DNA of 48,819 nucleotides from NCBI GenBank assembly GCA_947289115.1, contig CAMYPG010000009.1:1-48819 (forward strand), written 5' to 3'. Both the position numbers and the translations under genes were made by a program. Source of the stretch: an uncultured Gardnerella sp. (lineage in GTDB: Bacteria > Actinomycetota > Actinomycetes > Actinomycetales > Bifidobacteriaceae). The notes beneath the pieces were generated by a model. It saw only the letters and a program-made list of their open reading frames with translations, did not search any database and was not told the DNA's origin. Below, piece after piece: positions 7,706-16,609 of this stretch (the first letter of the stretch is position 1; each line of letters starts with the position of its first letter).

Positions 7706-9112
7706 ATGAGCGAAGATCGACATAGCATGTATGCAATTCGACGCACTCACACTGTAGTGAGTTTAATAGTTGCTATTTCAATGATGTTTGCTGGTGTTGC
7801 TGGTGCATTATTTAATGCGTCTACAGCAAGTGCTGTCAACATGAAGGAATATAGGCGCAAAATACAACGAAACGAGAATTTGAAGCGCCAACTTGCTGGT
7901 GTAAGTAAACAACTTGCAAATAAGATCATTGAATTGAATGATTTAAATGAGCATAAAATTCCAAATCAAATACGAGCTGCTCAACAAGCAGAAGAGCAAG
8001 CTTCTCAGGCGCGCAGTCTTGTAGAATCAACGCAGCAGCGTCTAGAGTCTGCACAAAAAGATAAGCGTGATTTGGAAGAGAAAATTAAAAAAACTGGTGA
8101 AGATTTTGATGATGCTAAGGCTGCTGTAGCACAGCTTGCTCGTAAGAGTTTCCATGGTTCTCAGGCATCTAATGTTATGGATATTGTGACTAAATCAACT
8201 ACTACAGAACAGTTTGTTGGAAAGTTACAATCCGAGGCTGCTGTTGCTAGAAGTGAAGCAAATGCTGCTAATGATGCTGCTATTAAGTTGAATACTTCTA
8301 TGAATCGTCGTCAGCGTTTGGCTGCTATTGAAGCAGAAATAACCAAGTTAAAGCAGCAGGCGGATGTTCAAGCGCAAAGTGCTCAAATCGCTGCGAAAGC
8401 CGCCAATGATCGCAAAAAGTCCTTGCAAAGTTTGCGAGATCATGGTGAAGAGATTCGTAAGCAGCTGGAAGGTCAAAAGAGTAGTTTGACTTCTCAGTCT
8501 GCGCGTGAGGCTGCAGAAATTGTAGCAATGAAATCTGCCATCGATGCTCAAGCGCGTGCTCTTGCTAATAAGTCATTCGCTAAGGCTGATCCGAATGCTG
8601 GTAATCGCCAGCAATTGAATGGAAGCTCTGGAAAGAATGTTTACCTTCCTCCGATGCAACTTTCTAATGGTGCTGCTAATGGTATGAATTATACTGTTCC
8701 TGGAAATTGCGCAGAAGGTTCTAAGTTCTGCTACGGGCATAATACTGGAAACACTGTTGGTGGTTCTGCTTATCCTGCTCGTCAATGCACGTTATGGGCT
8801 TATTTGCGTCGTTCGCAACTTGGTTTGCCTGTTGGCTCCTACATGGGTAATGGTGCTGAGTGGGCGAATACTGGTCGTAGGTTTGGATATTTAGTTAATA
8901 GAATTCCACATGTTGGTGCTGTTATGGTGTTTGCTCGTGGTCAACGTGTTGGTAATTGGAATGCTGATTGGCAATATGGACATGTTGCGGTTGTGGAACG
9001 TGTGAATGCTGATGGATCAGTTCTTATTTCTGAAGGTGGAACTGGTTTTTCGACATTCCCTGCTTATGAAACTATTTATAATCCAGGCGATTACGAGTAT
9101 GTGCATTATTAA
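7706..9112 (+). CDS. Secreted coiled-coil CHAP-domain peptidoglycan hydrolase (PcsB/RipC-like)
   Basis: Predicted wall hydrolase controlled by FtsEX. A signal peptide occupies residues 1-43 (hydrophobic core about 17-35, cleavage near ASA-VN). A long Gln/Ala/Lys/Glu-rich coiled coil covers about 47-285, then a linker. The C-terminal CHAP domain (about 335-468) has the catalytic cysteine C361 in RQCTLWAY and histidine H426 in YGHVAVVE. PcsB and its relatives have the same order: signal, coiled coil, CHAP. Its place straight after ftsEX supports the same role in daughter-cell separation. The exact bond cleaved (amidase or endopeptidase) cannot be told from sequence. Confidence 0.88.
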   Translation: MSEDRHSMYAIRRTHTVVSLIVAISMMFAGVAGALFNASTASAVNMKEYRRKIQRNENLKRQLAGVSKQLANKIIELNDLNEHKIPNQIRAAQQAEEQASQARSLVESTQQRLESAQKDKRDLEEKIKKTGEDFDDAKAAVAQLARKSFHGSQASNVMDIVTKSTTTEQFVGKLQSEAAVARSEANAANDAAIKLNTSMNRRQRLAAIEAEITKLKQQADVQAQSAQIAAKAANDRKKSLQSLRDHGEEIRKQLEGQKSSLTSQSAREAAEIVAMKSAIDAQARALANKSFAKADPNAGNRQQLNGSSGKNVYLPPMQLSNGAANGMNYTVPGNCAEGSKFCYGHNTGNTVGGSAYPARQCTLWAYLRRSQLGLPVGSYMGNGAEWANTGRRFGYLVNRIPHVGAVMVFARGQRVGNWNADWQYGHVAVVERVNADGSVLISEGGTGFSTFPAYETIYNPGDYEYVHY

Positions 9113-9124
9113 ATATAAGTACTT

Positions 9125-9158
9125 CAAAGTTTTCAATTTGTTGAAATTGAAAACTTTG
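9125..9158. terminator. Hairpin after the CHAP hydrolase gene
   Basis: Perfect 15-bp stem (9125-9139 with 9144-9158) with a 4-nt loop, starting 13 bp after the stop codon. No T-run follows, so it may act together with the hairpin at 9179-9210. Confidence 0.6.
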
Positions 9159-9178
9159 TAAGTTTACGACTTATTGTT

Positions 9179-9210
9179 CTTGCCATAAGATAGTAGTATC
9201 TTATGGCAAG
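9179..9210 (+). terminator. Intrinsic terminator before smpB
   Basis: Perfect 14-bp stem (9179-9192 with 9197-9210) with loop GTAG, followed by TTTCTTTT. It separates the CHAP gene from smpB, although the smpB ribosome binding site follows within 30 bp. Confidence 0.75.
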
Positions 9211-9245
9211 TTTCTTTTGTGTGTGATGTGTACTGGAGGGGAATT

Positions 9246-9743
9246 ATGGCAAATAAGCCTGCGCAAGATGGCACTGTTACTGTGGCACAAAACCGTAAAG
9301 CGCATCATGATTATGTAATTGAAGATTGTTATGAAGCAGGTCTTGCTCTTACTGGTACTGAAGTTAAGTCACTTCGCGAAGGGCGTGCTTCTTTAGCTGA
9401 ATCATTTGTGAATATTGATCGTCGTGGTGAAATGTGGCTTGAAGGAGCAAATATTCCTGAATATTTAAACGGCACATGGAATAATCATGCTCCTAAGCGC
9501 AAGCGTAAGCTTCTGCTTCACGCTGCTGAGATTGCTAAGCTTTCTAGGCAAACTGAGGCGAAAGGCTACACTGTTGTTCCTTTGCGTTTGTATTTTAAGG
9601 GAAGCTACGTAAAAGTAGAAATTGCTTTAGCGCGCGGTAAAAAGGAATTTGATAAGCGTCAGGCTTTGCGTGAGGAGCAAGATAAGCGAGAGGCTTTGCG
9701 TGAAATGCGTTACCGTAATCTGCGTTCTCGTAGTATTGATTAA
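9246..9743 (+). CDS. smpB: SsrA-binding protein SmpB
   Basis: Binds tmRNA and delivers it to stalled ribosomes for trans-translation. The family core is clear: an N-terminal beta-barrel with ALTGTEVKSLREGRASL and NIPEY, and a basic C-terminal tail beginning GKKEFDKRQ. The ATG at 9246 gives 165 residues and has a strong Shine-Dalgarno (GGAGGGGAAT). An upstream in-frame start at 9219 would add nine residues but lacks one. No tmRNA gene (ssrA) is recognisable nearby. Confidence 0.95.
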   Translation: MANKPAQDGTVTVAQNRKAHHDYVIEDCYEAGLALTGTEVKSLREGRASLAESFVNIDRRGEMWLEGANIPEYLNGTWNNHAPKRKRKLLLHAAEIAKLSRQTEAKGYTVVPLRLYFKGSYVKVEIALARGKKEFDKRQALREEQDKREALREMRYRNLRSRSID

Positions 9744-9937
9744 GAGTTGACGCTTCTTTTTTATGCGTTTGTGAAACACTTGCTTGCTTCGCACGTGATA
9801 AAAAGTGAGGCAATGCGACACGCACATATTATACATTATTGCGAATAATATGCAGTTTTTGTTTATGAAAAGCATAATTATTGTGCAGATGTACCGCATG
9901 AGTATCTTTGTATATTCAATAATCGTATAAAAGGCTG

Positions 9938-9972
9938 TTGAATTTGTAGGGTTATCGTGTATAGTTATACAC
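9938..9972 (+). promoter_or_regulatory. Promoter with overlapping palindromic operator, amino-acid ABC operon
   Basis: -35 TTGAAT (9938-9943), 16-bp spacer and -10 TATAGT (9960-9965). A 16-bp palindrome GTGTATA-GT-TATACAC (9957-9972) covers the -10. The overlap suggests a repressor site controlling the importer; the regulator is not identifiable here. The gap 9744-10019 is otherwise empty. Confidence 0.5.
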
Positions 9973-10019
9973 ATTAATGCAAATTATAGATTCTTAGTAC
10001 ATACATGAGGAGAAGAACT

Positions 10020-10928
10020 ATGTTTAAATCTATGAAGCCTGTTGCTATTGTTGCATCTTTAGTAATGATTGGCAGTATTGCTGCATGTGGACCTGCTGAT
10101 TCTAAAGAAGCAGACCCTGATGTTGCTCGTAGCTATGATGTAAGTCATGTGCAAAAAGATGATGCTGTTGCAGCCTTGGTACCAGCACCAGTTGCAAAAA
10201 CAGGAGAGTTAACTGTTGGTGTAAACGTAAGTTATGCCCCTGCAGAATTCTTTGCTGCAGACGGTAAAACTCCTGTAGGTTACGAAATTGATTTTTCGAA
10301 GGCTCTTGCAAAGGTCATGGGCTTAAAAGCAAAAATTATGCATGCTCAGTTTGACTCAATTATTCCAGCAATAGGAAGCAAATATAATGTTGGTATTTCT
10401 GGTTTTACAGTAAATGCTGAACGTATGAAGTCTGTAGACTTTATTACTTATGCAAACGCAGGTTTGTCTTTTGAAGTGCGTAAGGGAAATCCTACTAAAG
10501 TAGATCCAAAGAACCTTTGTGGCAAGAAAGTAACTTTGGAAACTGGAACTGTTGGCGAACCTATTATGGAAGAAGCAAAGAAACAGTGCGCAGCTAAAGG
10601 AAATAAGCCTCTTGAAATCATGAGCTTCAAGGAGCAAACTGACGCAACTACCGCACTTCTTTCCGGTCGCGCTGATGTTATGTATGCAGATACTCCTGTT
10701 GCAGGTTACGCTTCAATTAAGAATCCTGGAAAGCTTGAAATTTTGGAAAACAGCAAGGATTCTGAACCAATGGGAGCGGCTGTTAAAAAGGGTGATGCAG
10801 CGATGCTGAAGGCTGTAAAAGCTGGCATTGATAAGCTTATGAAATCCGGCGTCTACAAGGATATCTTGAAGAAGTGGGGCGTTGAAGATGTTGCTATTGA
10901 AAAGTCTGTAGTTAATCCAAAACTATAA
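10020..10928 (+). CDS. Amino-acid ABC transporter substrate-binding lipoprotein
   Basis: Extracellular receptor of a polar amino-acid importer (SBP_bac_3 family). The N-terminal signal ends in a lipobox, SIAAC, with the lipidated cysteine at C23. The mature domain begins near ELTVGVNVSYAPAEF and contains the family features GYEIDFSKALAKVMG and DAIIPAIGSK-like text. The ATG at 10020 (302 residues) is chosen for its GAGGAGAAG Shine-Dalgarno; an ATG five codons upstream lies on top of that site. Permease and ATPase genes follow. The amino acid cannot be deduced; glutamine, cystine or another polar residue are all possible. Confidence 0.9.
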   Translation: MFKSMKPVAIVASLVMIGSIAACGPADSKEADPDVARSYDVSHVQKDDAVAALVPAPVAKTGELTVGVNVSYAPAEFFAADGKTPVGYEIDFSKALAKVMGLKAKIMHAQFDSIIPAIGSKYNVGISGFTVNAERMKSVDFITYANAGLSFEVRKGNPTKVDPKNLCGKKVTLETGTVGEPIMEEAKKQCAAKGNKPLEIMSFKEQTDATTALLSGRADVMYADTPVAGYASIKNPGKLEILENSKDSEPMGAAVKKGDAAMLKAVKAGIDKLMKSGVYKDILKKWGVEDVAIEKSVVNPKL

Positions 10929-10989
10929 AACTTTAGCTATGAAACTTTAGCTATCAAATAATTGAATAATTATCTAAAATGATATTGTT

Positions 10990-11023
10990 AATCTGAGTCG
11001 TGATTGAATTCTCGGCTCAGATT
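10990..11023 (+). terminator. Hairpin between binding-protein and permease genes
   Basis: 10-bp stem with one G-U pair (10990-10999 with 11014-11023), followed by GTTTCTTT. Partial termination here would make the binding protein more abundant than the membrane parts. A 13-bp direct repeat (AAACTTTAGCTAT at 10928 and 10942) precedes it. Confidence 0.65.
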
Positions 11024-11072
11024 GTTTCTTTACTTTGCTGTTTTTGTATAAACGTACTTATTGGAGCATATT

Positions 11073-12074
11073 TTGAATTCTTTAATTGGTAACTCTGCTA
11101 AGAGCAAGTCCGGAGTAACTAACTCTGAACGTATTTTGCCAGTAAAAAAGCCAGGACCTATTATTGCCGGAGTCATTGTAGCTGTAATAGCATGTTCGCT
11201 TCTTTACAGTATTATTACTAACCCTCGTTTTGAATGGCAAGTAGTTGGAATATATTTAATAAGCGATAACGTGCTTTCTGGTATTGGCTGGACGTTACTT
11301 CTTACGCTAATTGCTATGGTAATTTCAATCGTGTTTGCTGTAGGCTTAGCGATGATGCGCAAGTCAGTTAATCCTGTGCTTCGTGGCGTAAGTTGGTTCT
11401 TTATTTGGTTTTTCCGTGGTACGCCTGTTTATACGCAGCTTGTATTTTGGGGCATGTTTGCAGTGCTTGTGCCGAGAATTAGTATTGGCATTCCTTTTAC
11501 TTCTGTAGAATTTTGGTCTATTGATTCTAATGTAATTATGACTTCTCTTACTGCTGCTGTAGTTGGTTTGTCTTTGAATGAATCCGCTTATTTGTCGGAA
11601 ATTGTTCGAGCAGGATTGGAAGCCGTTGATAGTGGACAAGTTGAAGCTGCTAAGGCTCTTGGAATGGGTAGAGCTTTAACTATGAGGCGTGTAATTCTTC
11701 CTCAAGCAATGCGTATTATTGTTCCTCCGCTTGGTAACGAAACAATCGGTATGCTAAAAACGACTTCGTTAGTTCTTGCAGTTCCGTTTACTCTTGAATT
11801 GCAATTTGCTACAAATGCTATTGCTAACCGTATCTATAAACCAATTCCGCTTCTTCTTGTTGCGAGTATTTGGTATTTGATTATTACTTCCATTTTGATG
11901 GTTTTGCAATACATGCTCGAGAAGCATTTTGCTAAAGGCTTTGAAGCAAGAGATATTGTAAAACATGCTCAACTTAATACTGATTCTGATCAGCGCGGCG
12001 ATCAATCATTAGATGCTAAACGGAAAAATGTTAAAGGACGAAATGATGCTGCTATGCTCGGATTTAATGCTTAA
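11073..12074 (+). CDS. Polar amino-acid ABC transporter permease
   Basis: Inner-membrane channel of the amino-acid importer (HisM/GlnP family). A first TM lies at about residues 30-50, followed by the five-TM His/Glu/Gln permease core. The EAA motif that docks the ATPase is visible (EAAKALGMGRALTMRRVILPQA region). A hydrophilic C-terminal tail of about 40 residues is rich in Asp, Arg and Lys. The best start is TTG at 11073, six bases after GGAG; a TTG at 11061 would overlap that Shine-Dalgarno. ORF length 333 residues. Confidence 0.9.
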   Translation: MNSLIGNSAKSKSGVTNSERILPVKKPGPIIAGVIVAVIACSLLYSIITNPRFEWQVVGIYLISDNVLSGIGWTLLLTLIAMVISIVFAVGLAMMRKSVNPVLRGVSWFFIWFFRGTPVYTQLVFWGMFAVLVPRISIGIPFTSVEFWSIDSNVIMTSLTAAVVGLSLNESAYLSEIVRAGLEAVDSGQVEAAKALGMGRALTMRRVILPQAMRIIVPPLGNETIGMLKTTSLVLAVPFTLELQFATNAIANRIYKPIPLLLVASIWYLIITSILMVLQYMLEKHFAKGFEARDIVKHAQLNTDSDQRGDQSLDAKRKNVKGRNDAAMLGFNA

Positions 12075-12158
12075 ATAAGCGCATAATAGCTTAAATTTTA
12101 ATATTTTTCTTTGCAAACTTTAAATTTTGCATGAAACAAACAAATTGGATGTGAATAA

Positions 12159-12947
12159 ATGGTAGAAGCAAAATCTAATCTTCCTGCGGTTGCTATTAGC
12201 GATGTGCAAAAATCTTTCGGTCAATTGCATGTACTTAACGGTATTAATATGACAGTGAACCCAGGTAGTGTAACAGTTATTTTGGGTCCGTCCGGTTCAG
12301 GAAAATCGACATTATTGCGTTTAATTAATCAACTAGAAACTTTGACTGCAGGAAGTATAAGTATTTATGGCGAGCGCATCGGTGTAAAGCAAGTAATGCA
12401 TAAAGGTGAGAAATGTCTGCAGGCTCTTAACGACAAAGAAATTGCTCAACAGCGTGCGAAGCTTGGCATGGTATTCCAGCGTTTTAATTTATTCCCTCAT
12501 ATGACGGCTTTAGAAAACGTTATGGAAGCTCCTATTCATGTTATGCATATGAAAGCTCAAGAAGCGCGCGATTTAGCTATTGAAGAACTAAAGCGAGTTG
12601 GCATGGATGAGCGTATGAACCATTATCCTGCAGAACTTTCAGGCGGTCAGCAGCAACGCGTTGCAATTGCTCGCGCTCTTGCTATGAAACCGGAAATTAT
12701 GCTATTTGACGAGCCAACATCCGCGTTAGATCCAGAGCTTGTAGGTGAGGTGTTAACCGTTATGCGAAATCTTGCTAAAGATGGCATGACTATGATTGTA
12801 GTAACTCACGAAATTGGTTTTGCGCGTGAGGTTGCAGATCAGGTTGTGTTTATGGATGGCGGTGTCATAGTTGAGCAGGGTAGTGCAGATATTATTACTA
12901 GTCCGCAAACTGATCGTTTTAAAGATTTCCTAAATCACGTATTGTAA
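12159..12947 (+). CDS. Amino-acid ABC transporter ATP-binding protein
   Basis: Cytoplasmic ATPase energising the importer encoded just upstream (GlnQ/HisP family). Walker A is GPSGSGKST (about 45-53), the signature is LSGGQQQR, Walker B is IMLFDEPTSALDPE, and the switch histidine is in VVTHE. At 262 residues it is full length. Between Walker A and the Q-loop there is a short insertion (GVKQVMHKGEKCLQALNDKE), as in many actinobacterial homologues. It is the last gene of the importer operon; no clear terminator follows. Confidence 0.93.
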   Translation: MVEAKSNLPAVAISDVQKSFGQLHVLNGINMTVNPGSVTVILGPSGSGKSTLLRLINQLETLTAGSISIYGERIGVKQVMHKGEKCLQALNDKEIAQQRAKLGMVFQRFNLFPHMTALENVMEAPIHVMHMKAQEARDLAIEELKRVGMDERMNHYPAELSGGQQQRVAIARALAMKPEIMLFDEPTSALDPELVGEVLTVMRNLAKDGMTMIVVTHEIGFAREVADQVVFMDGGVIVEQGSADIITSPQTDRFKDFLNHVL

Positions 12948-13028
12948 TTTACGTAAGAAACGTATCTTATTTATGTAGTTTTGCATAGTTTTTGTGTGCT
13001 TCTCTGGCGTGCGCTCGCTCGCATAACG

Positions 13029-13042
13029 TACAATAGAAGATT
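13029..13042 (+). promoter_or_regulatory. -10 element directly upstream of glmS
   Basis: TACAAT at 13029-13034 places the predicted start site at about 13041, two bases before the glmS ATG. No strong Shine-Dalgarno exists, so a leaderless mRNA is possible. No recognisable -35 is present. Confidence 0.4.
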
Positions 13043-14950
13043 ATGTGTGGCATTGTAGGATACGCAGGTTTTGGAAAAGTTTGTGCAAAACCTTTAGAAG
13101 TTTGTTTAGGTGGGTTAGAGCGTCTAGAATATCGCGGATATGACTCTTCGGGCGTAGCTTTAGTTGCTCCTGGGATGAAATGTGCGACTGTGCGAAAGAA
13201 AGCTGGTCGTTTATCTGTTCTTCGCAACGATATTGATGCAAATCCTATGCCTGAAGCGAGTGCAGCTATTGGTCATACTCGTTGGGCTACTAATGGTGCT
13301 CCTTGTGACATTAATGCGCATCCTCATACTAGTGCAGATGGCAAAATCGCGCTTATTCATAATGGCATTATTGAAAATGCTGTTGTATTAAAAGAGCAAC
13401 TTCACGAAGAAGGATACGAATTTTCTTCTCAAACAGATACTGAAGTTGCTGCAAAATTACTTGGCAAAATTGCGAATGATATTGTAAACGAAACTGGTAA
13501 GCCGGATTTATTCACAGCTCTTCGTCGTACTGCAAAAATGTTAAAAGGAGCTTTCACATTACTTGCTGTTGACGTTCGTCAGCCAGGTATTGTGGCCGCT
13601 GTTCGTCACGATTCGCCGTTGGTTGTAGGTCTTGGAGACGGTGAGTATTTCCTTGGCTCTGACGTTGCAGCTTTTGTTGCTTATACGGATCGAGTCTTGG
13701 AAGTTGGTCAAGATCAAGCTGTGTGCATTGGAGATGTAGATGGCAGCGGCAAAGCATCTTTGCTTCTAACTGATTTTGACAATAATATTGTTGAAAATCC
13801 TACTTGTTTTACGGTTGATTGGGATGCTTCTGCAGTAGAAAAAGGCGGTTGGGATTCCTTTATGGATAAGGAAATTCATGAGGATCCGCATGCTGTCGCT
13901 GACACTTTGCGAGGTCGCTTTGATGCGCAAGGAAATATTGTGCTAGATGAAGTGCATATTAGCCAAGATGTTTTGCGTTCAATAGATAAAATTATTGTTG
14001 TTGCTTGCGGAACTGCAAGTTATGCCGGATTGGTTGCAAAATATGCTATCGAGCATTGGGTTCGTGTGCCTGTAGAAGTTGAATTAGCGCATGAGTTCAG
14101 ATATCGCGATCCTATTTTGACTCATCGCACACTGGTTGTTGCTATTTCGCAATCTGGCGAAACAATGGACACGCTTATGGCTTTGCGCCATGCGCGCGAG
14201 CAAGGTAGTAGAGTTCTTGCAATTTGCAATACGCAAGGTTCTAGCATTCCGCGCGAATCTGATGCAGTTCTTTACACGCATGCAGGTCCAGAAATAGCAG
14301 TTGCATCTACTAAAGCTTTTGTTGCGCAAATAGTTGCAGCCTATATGCTTGGTCTGTTTTTGGCGCAGGTAAAAGGCACTATGTATCGCGACGAAATTCA
14401 GCAAATAGTTGCGCAATTAAAAGAGATGCCGGATAAAATTCAGCGTGTACTTGATACACAATCTGAATCAATTATGAAAGCTGCTGAACATACTCTGGAA
14501 GCTAAATCTTTCCTTTTCTTAGGTCGACATGTTGGATATCCTGTTGCGCTAGAAGGTGCGTTGAAGCTTAAGGAAATTGCGTATACCTTTACTGAAGGTT
14601 TTGCTGCAGGTGAGCTTAAGCACGGTCCTATTGCGCTTGTAGATGAAGGTGAGCCGGTAGTTGTGATTGTGCCATCTTCTCGCGGTCGTGATGTGCTTCA
14701 TGCGAAAGTTATTTCTGGAATTGAAGAAGTTAAAGCGCGCGGAGCTTTCACTATAGCTGTTGCAGAAGAGGGTGATCCAGATGCTTCTCGCTATGCAGAT
14801 ATTGTGTTCTGGCGTCCTAAATGTGCGACTTTGCTAAGTCCTCTTGTAGATGTAGTTGCATTGCAATTATTTGCAATGGATATGGCAAAGTTAAAAGGTT
14901 ATGATGTTGATAAGCCACGTAATCTTGCAAAGTCTGTAACTGTTGAGTAA
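13043..14950 (+). CDS. glmS: Glutamine-fructose-6-phosphate aminotransferase
   Basis: Makes glucosamine-6-phosphate from fructose-6-phosphate and glutamine, the first step to UDP-GlcNAc for peptidoglycan. The N-terminal glutamine amidotransferase domain starts MCGIVGYAG, so Cys2 becomes the nucleophile after Met removal; it also has LEYRGYDSSG. Two SIS sugar-isomerase domains follow, with ISQSGETMDT in the first and the conserved C-terminal PRNLAKSVTVE. At 635 residues it is complete. No glmS ribozyme can be fitted, since its -10 lies immediately upstream of the start. Confidence 0.96.
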   Translation: MCGIVGYAGFGKVCAKPLEVCLGGLERLEYRGYDSSGVALVAPGMKCATVRKKAGRLSVLRNDIDANPMPEASAAIGHTRWATNGAPCDINAHPHTSADGKIALIHNGIIENAVVLKEQLHEEGYEFSSQTDTEVAAKLLGKIANDIVNETGKPDLFTALRRTAKMLKGAFTLLAVDVRQPGIVAAVRHDSPLVVGLGDGEYFLGSDVAAFVAYTDRVLEVGQDQAVCIGDVDGSGKASLLLTDFDNNIVENPTCFTVDWDASAVEKGGWDSFMDKEIHEDPHAVADTLRGRFDAQGNIVLDEVHISQDVLRSIDKIIVVACGTASYAGLVAKYAIEHWVRVPVEVELAHEFRYRDPILTHRTLVVAISQSGETMDTLMALRHAREQGSRVLAICNTQGSSIPRESDAVLYTHAGPEIAVASTKAFVAQIVAAYMLGLFLAQVKGTMYRDEIQQIVAQLKEMPDKIQRVLDTQSESIMKAAEHTLEAKSFLFLGRHVGYPVALEGALKLKEIAYTFTEGFAAGELKHGPIALVDEGEPVVVIVPSSRGRDVLHAKVISGIEEVKARGAFTIAVAEEGDPDASRYADIVFWRPKCATLLSPLVDVVALQLFAMDMAKLKGYDVDKPRNLAKSVTVE

Positions 14951-14984
14951 GCGCATAACAACGTTGAGTAACATAAAGTAACGG

Positions 14985-16427
14985 ATGGCAAATCTTATGT
15001 CTGCATTTGCAAGAATTTTGCAACAACGCAATCATTTTTCACGCTTGCTTCTGTCGATACTTTGTGTTTTTTCTTTGCTATTTTCTTGCGGATGCGGAAC
15101 TAAAGATTCTAGAACTCAAATTAGTGTTTGGTCTTGGGAACCAAGCATGAAGCGACTTGCTGAAGAATTTGAACTACATAATCCGGATGTTCATGTAATT
15201 GTAAAAGATACTAGCGGATATAGCAATCTTAATAGCGCTATTCAAGATGGCTATGGTATGCCAGATATTGTTCAATTAGAATATTTTGCTCTTCCGCAAT
15301 ATGCTGTAAGTGGACAGCTTTTAGATATTACTGATCGTGTGAAAAATACTCGCACTTTCTATACTCCTGGAACATGGTCTTCTGTACAACTTGGTGGACG
15401 TGTTTACGGTTTGCCAATGGATTCTGGCCCAATGGCTTGGTTTTATAATGATGACGTGTTTAAGCAGGCTGGTGTAGATGCCACAAAAATACACACTTGG
15501 GAAGATTACCGTCACGCTGCTCGTAAGCTTAAAGATATCGGTGTGTATATTGCAGCAGACTCAGGTGACGCAAGTTTTTATAACGCTATGATTTGGCTTG
15601 CAGGTGGACACCCGTTTATGACTTCTCATGATGGGAAAACAGTTACTGTTAGATTGAGCAAAGATAAGGGTACTGAAGAGTTTACAAAGTTCTGGCAATC
15701 AATGATTGATGAAGGATTGATTGACATTAGAACTAGAACTTGGAGTCAACGCTGGAAGAACGGTGTTGGAGCTGGCAAGATTGCTTCTGTTTTCTCAGGA
15801 GCCTGGATGCCTTCTTTGCTTCTGGAAAATGTGCCTGGAACTGCAGGATTGTGGAAGGTAACGAATGTGCCAACTATGCACGGAGAAAAGCGTAATGCAG
15901 AAATGGGCGGTTCTTCGTTATCTGTGCTTAAATCGAGTCGTAAGCCTGAAGCAGCAATGCGATTTGTGAATTTTGTATGCCATGATATGCATGGAATTCG
16001 TACTCGTGTCAATGGTGGAGCGTTTCCTGCAGATGTTGTTACGCTTAGAGATAAGTCATTTTTAGATAGAGCTACTATTCGTGATTCACGAGGCATTGAT
16101 ATACCTTATTTTGGCGGTCAGAAGTTTAATCGTGTATTTGCAGATGCCGCTAATCGCGTGGATACGGGATACAGGTATTTACCTTTTGAAGTGTACTCGC
16201 GAAGTGATTTTAGAGCAACTATGGGTCGAGCATATGACTGGAGTGTTAAATCTTTAGCTAGATTAAACGTGCAAGCCATGATTGATGCTGGTGTTACTCA
16301 AGATGATGGAAGTAAATTGTGGCTTCCAGATGATCCTGGTAAACGTATTTCTTTAAAAGATGGTCTTTTATTGTGGGAAAAAGATCTTCAAGAATATGGT
16401 TACAATCAAGGATTTGTAGTTAGATAA
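14985..16427 (+). CDS. Sugar-type ABC transporter substrate-binding lipoprotein (orphan)
   Basis: Predicted extracellular solute receptor of the SBP_bac_1 family. The N-terminal hydrophobic segment ends in LLFSCGCG; C35 or C37 could be lipidated, and the lipobox is slightly unusual. The mature part has the family pattern ISVWSWEPSMKRLAEEFELHNPDVHV, then GYGMPDIVQL and a central GVPMD-like strand (GLPMDSGPMAWFYN). There is no permease or ATPase gene beside it, so it must share membrane components encoded elsewhere or serve another role. It starts 34 bp after glmS and may be co-transcribed. A second ATG at 14997 is possible. Confidence 0.85.
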   Translation: MANLMSAFARILQQRNHFSRLLLSILCVFSLLFSCGCGTKDSRTQISVWSWEPSMKRLAEEFELHNPDVHVIVKDTSGYSNLNSAIQDGYGMPDIVQLEYFALPQYAVSGQLLDITDRVKNTRTFYTPGTWSSVQLGGRVYGLPMDSGPMAWFYNDDVFKQAGVDATKIHTWEDYRHAARKLKDIGVYIAADSGDASFYNAMIWLAGGHPFMTSHDGKTVTVRLSKDKGTEEFTKFWQSMIDEGLIDIRTRTWSQRWKNGVGAGKIASVFSGAWMPSLLLENVPGTAGLWKVTNVPTMHGEKRNAEMGGSSLSVLKSSRKPEAAMRFVNFVCHDMHGIRTRVNGGAFPADVVTLRDKSFLDRATIRDSRGIDIPYFGGQKFNRVFADAANRVDTGYRYLPFEVYSRSDFRATMGRAYDWSVKSLARLNVQAMIDAGVTQDDGSKLWLPDDPGKRISLKDGLLLWEKDLQEYGYNQGFVVR

Positions 16428-16609
16428 TTTCGTAACTTATTACAATTAAGTGATTTCGTAAAAGCAGCTTAATTTTGTGTAAATGTAAGATTATTAGCAA
16501 AAGTAGTATAAATACAATAGGATAGTATACATACACATACAATACGTGCGCACGTGATTGCAGATTAACTTAATTAATCCGTAAATGCCAATATAGGAAG
16601 TAGGCACAC

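Noticed and set aside
9744..10019. Possible tmRNA gene after smpB
   Set aside because: The gap is too short and no tRNA-like ends or tag reading frame with a typical start were found.
10928..10954. 13-bp direct repeat after the amino-acid binding protein gene as an attachment site
   Set aside because: Short, tandem and with no integrase or tRNA nearby; probably a small local duplication.
12948..13042. glmS ribozyme
   Set aside because: The 95-bp gap has no recognisable ribozyme core, and the promoter -10 lies directly before the ATG.
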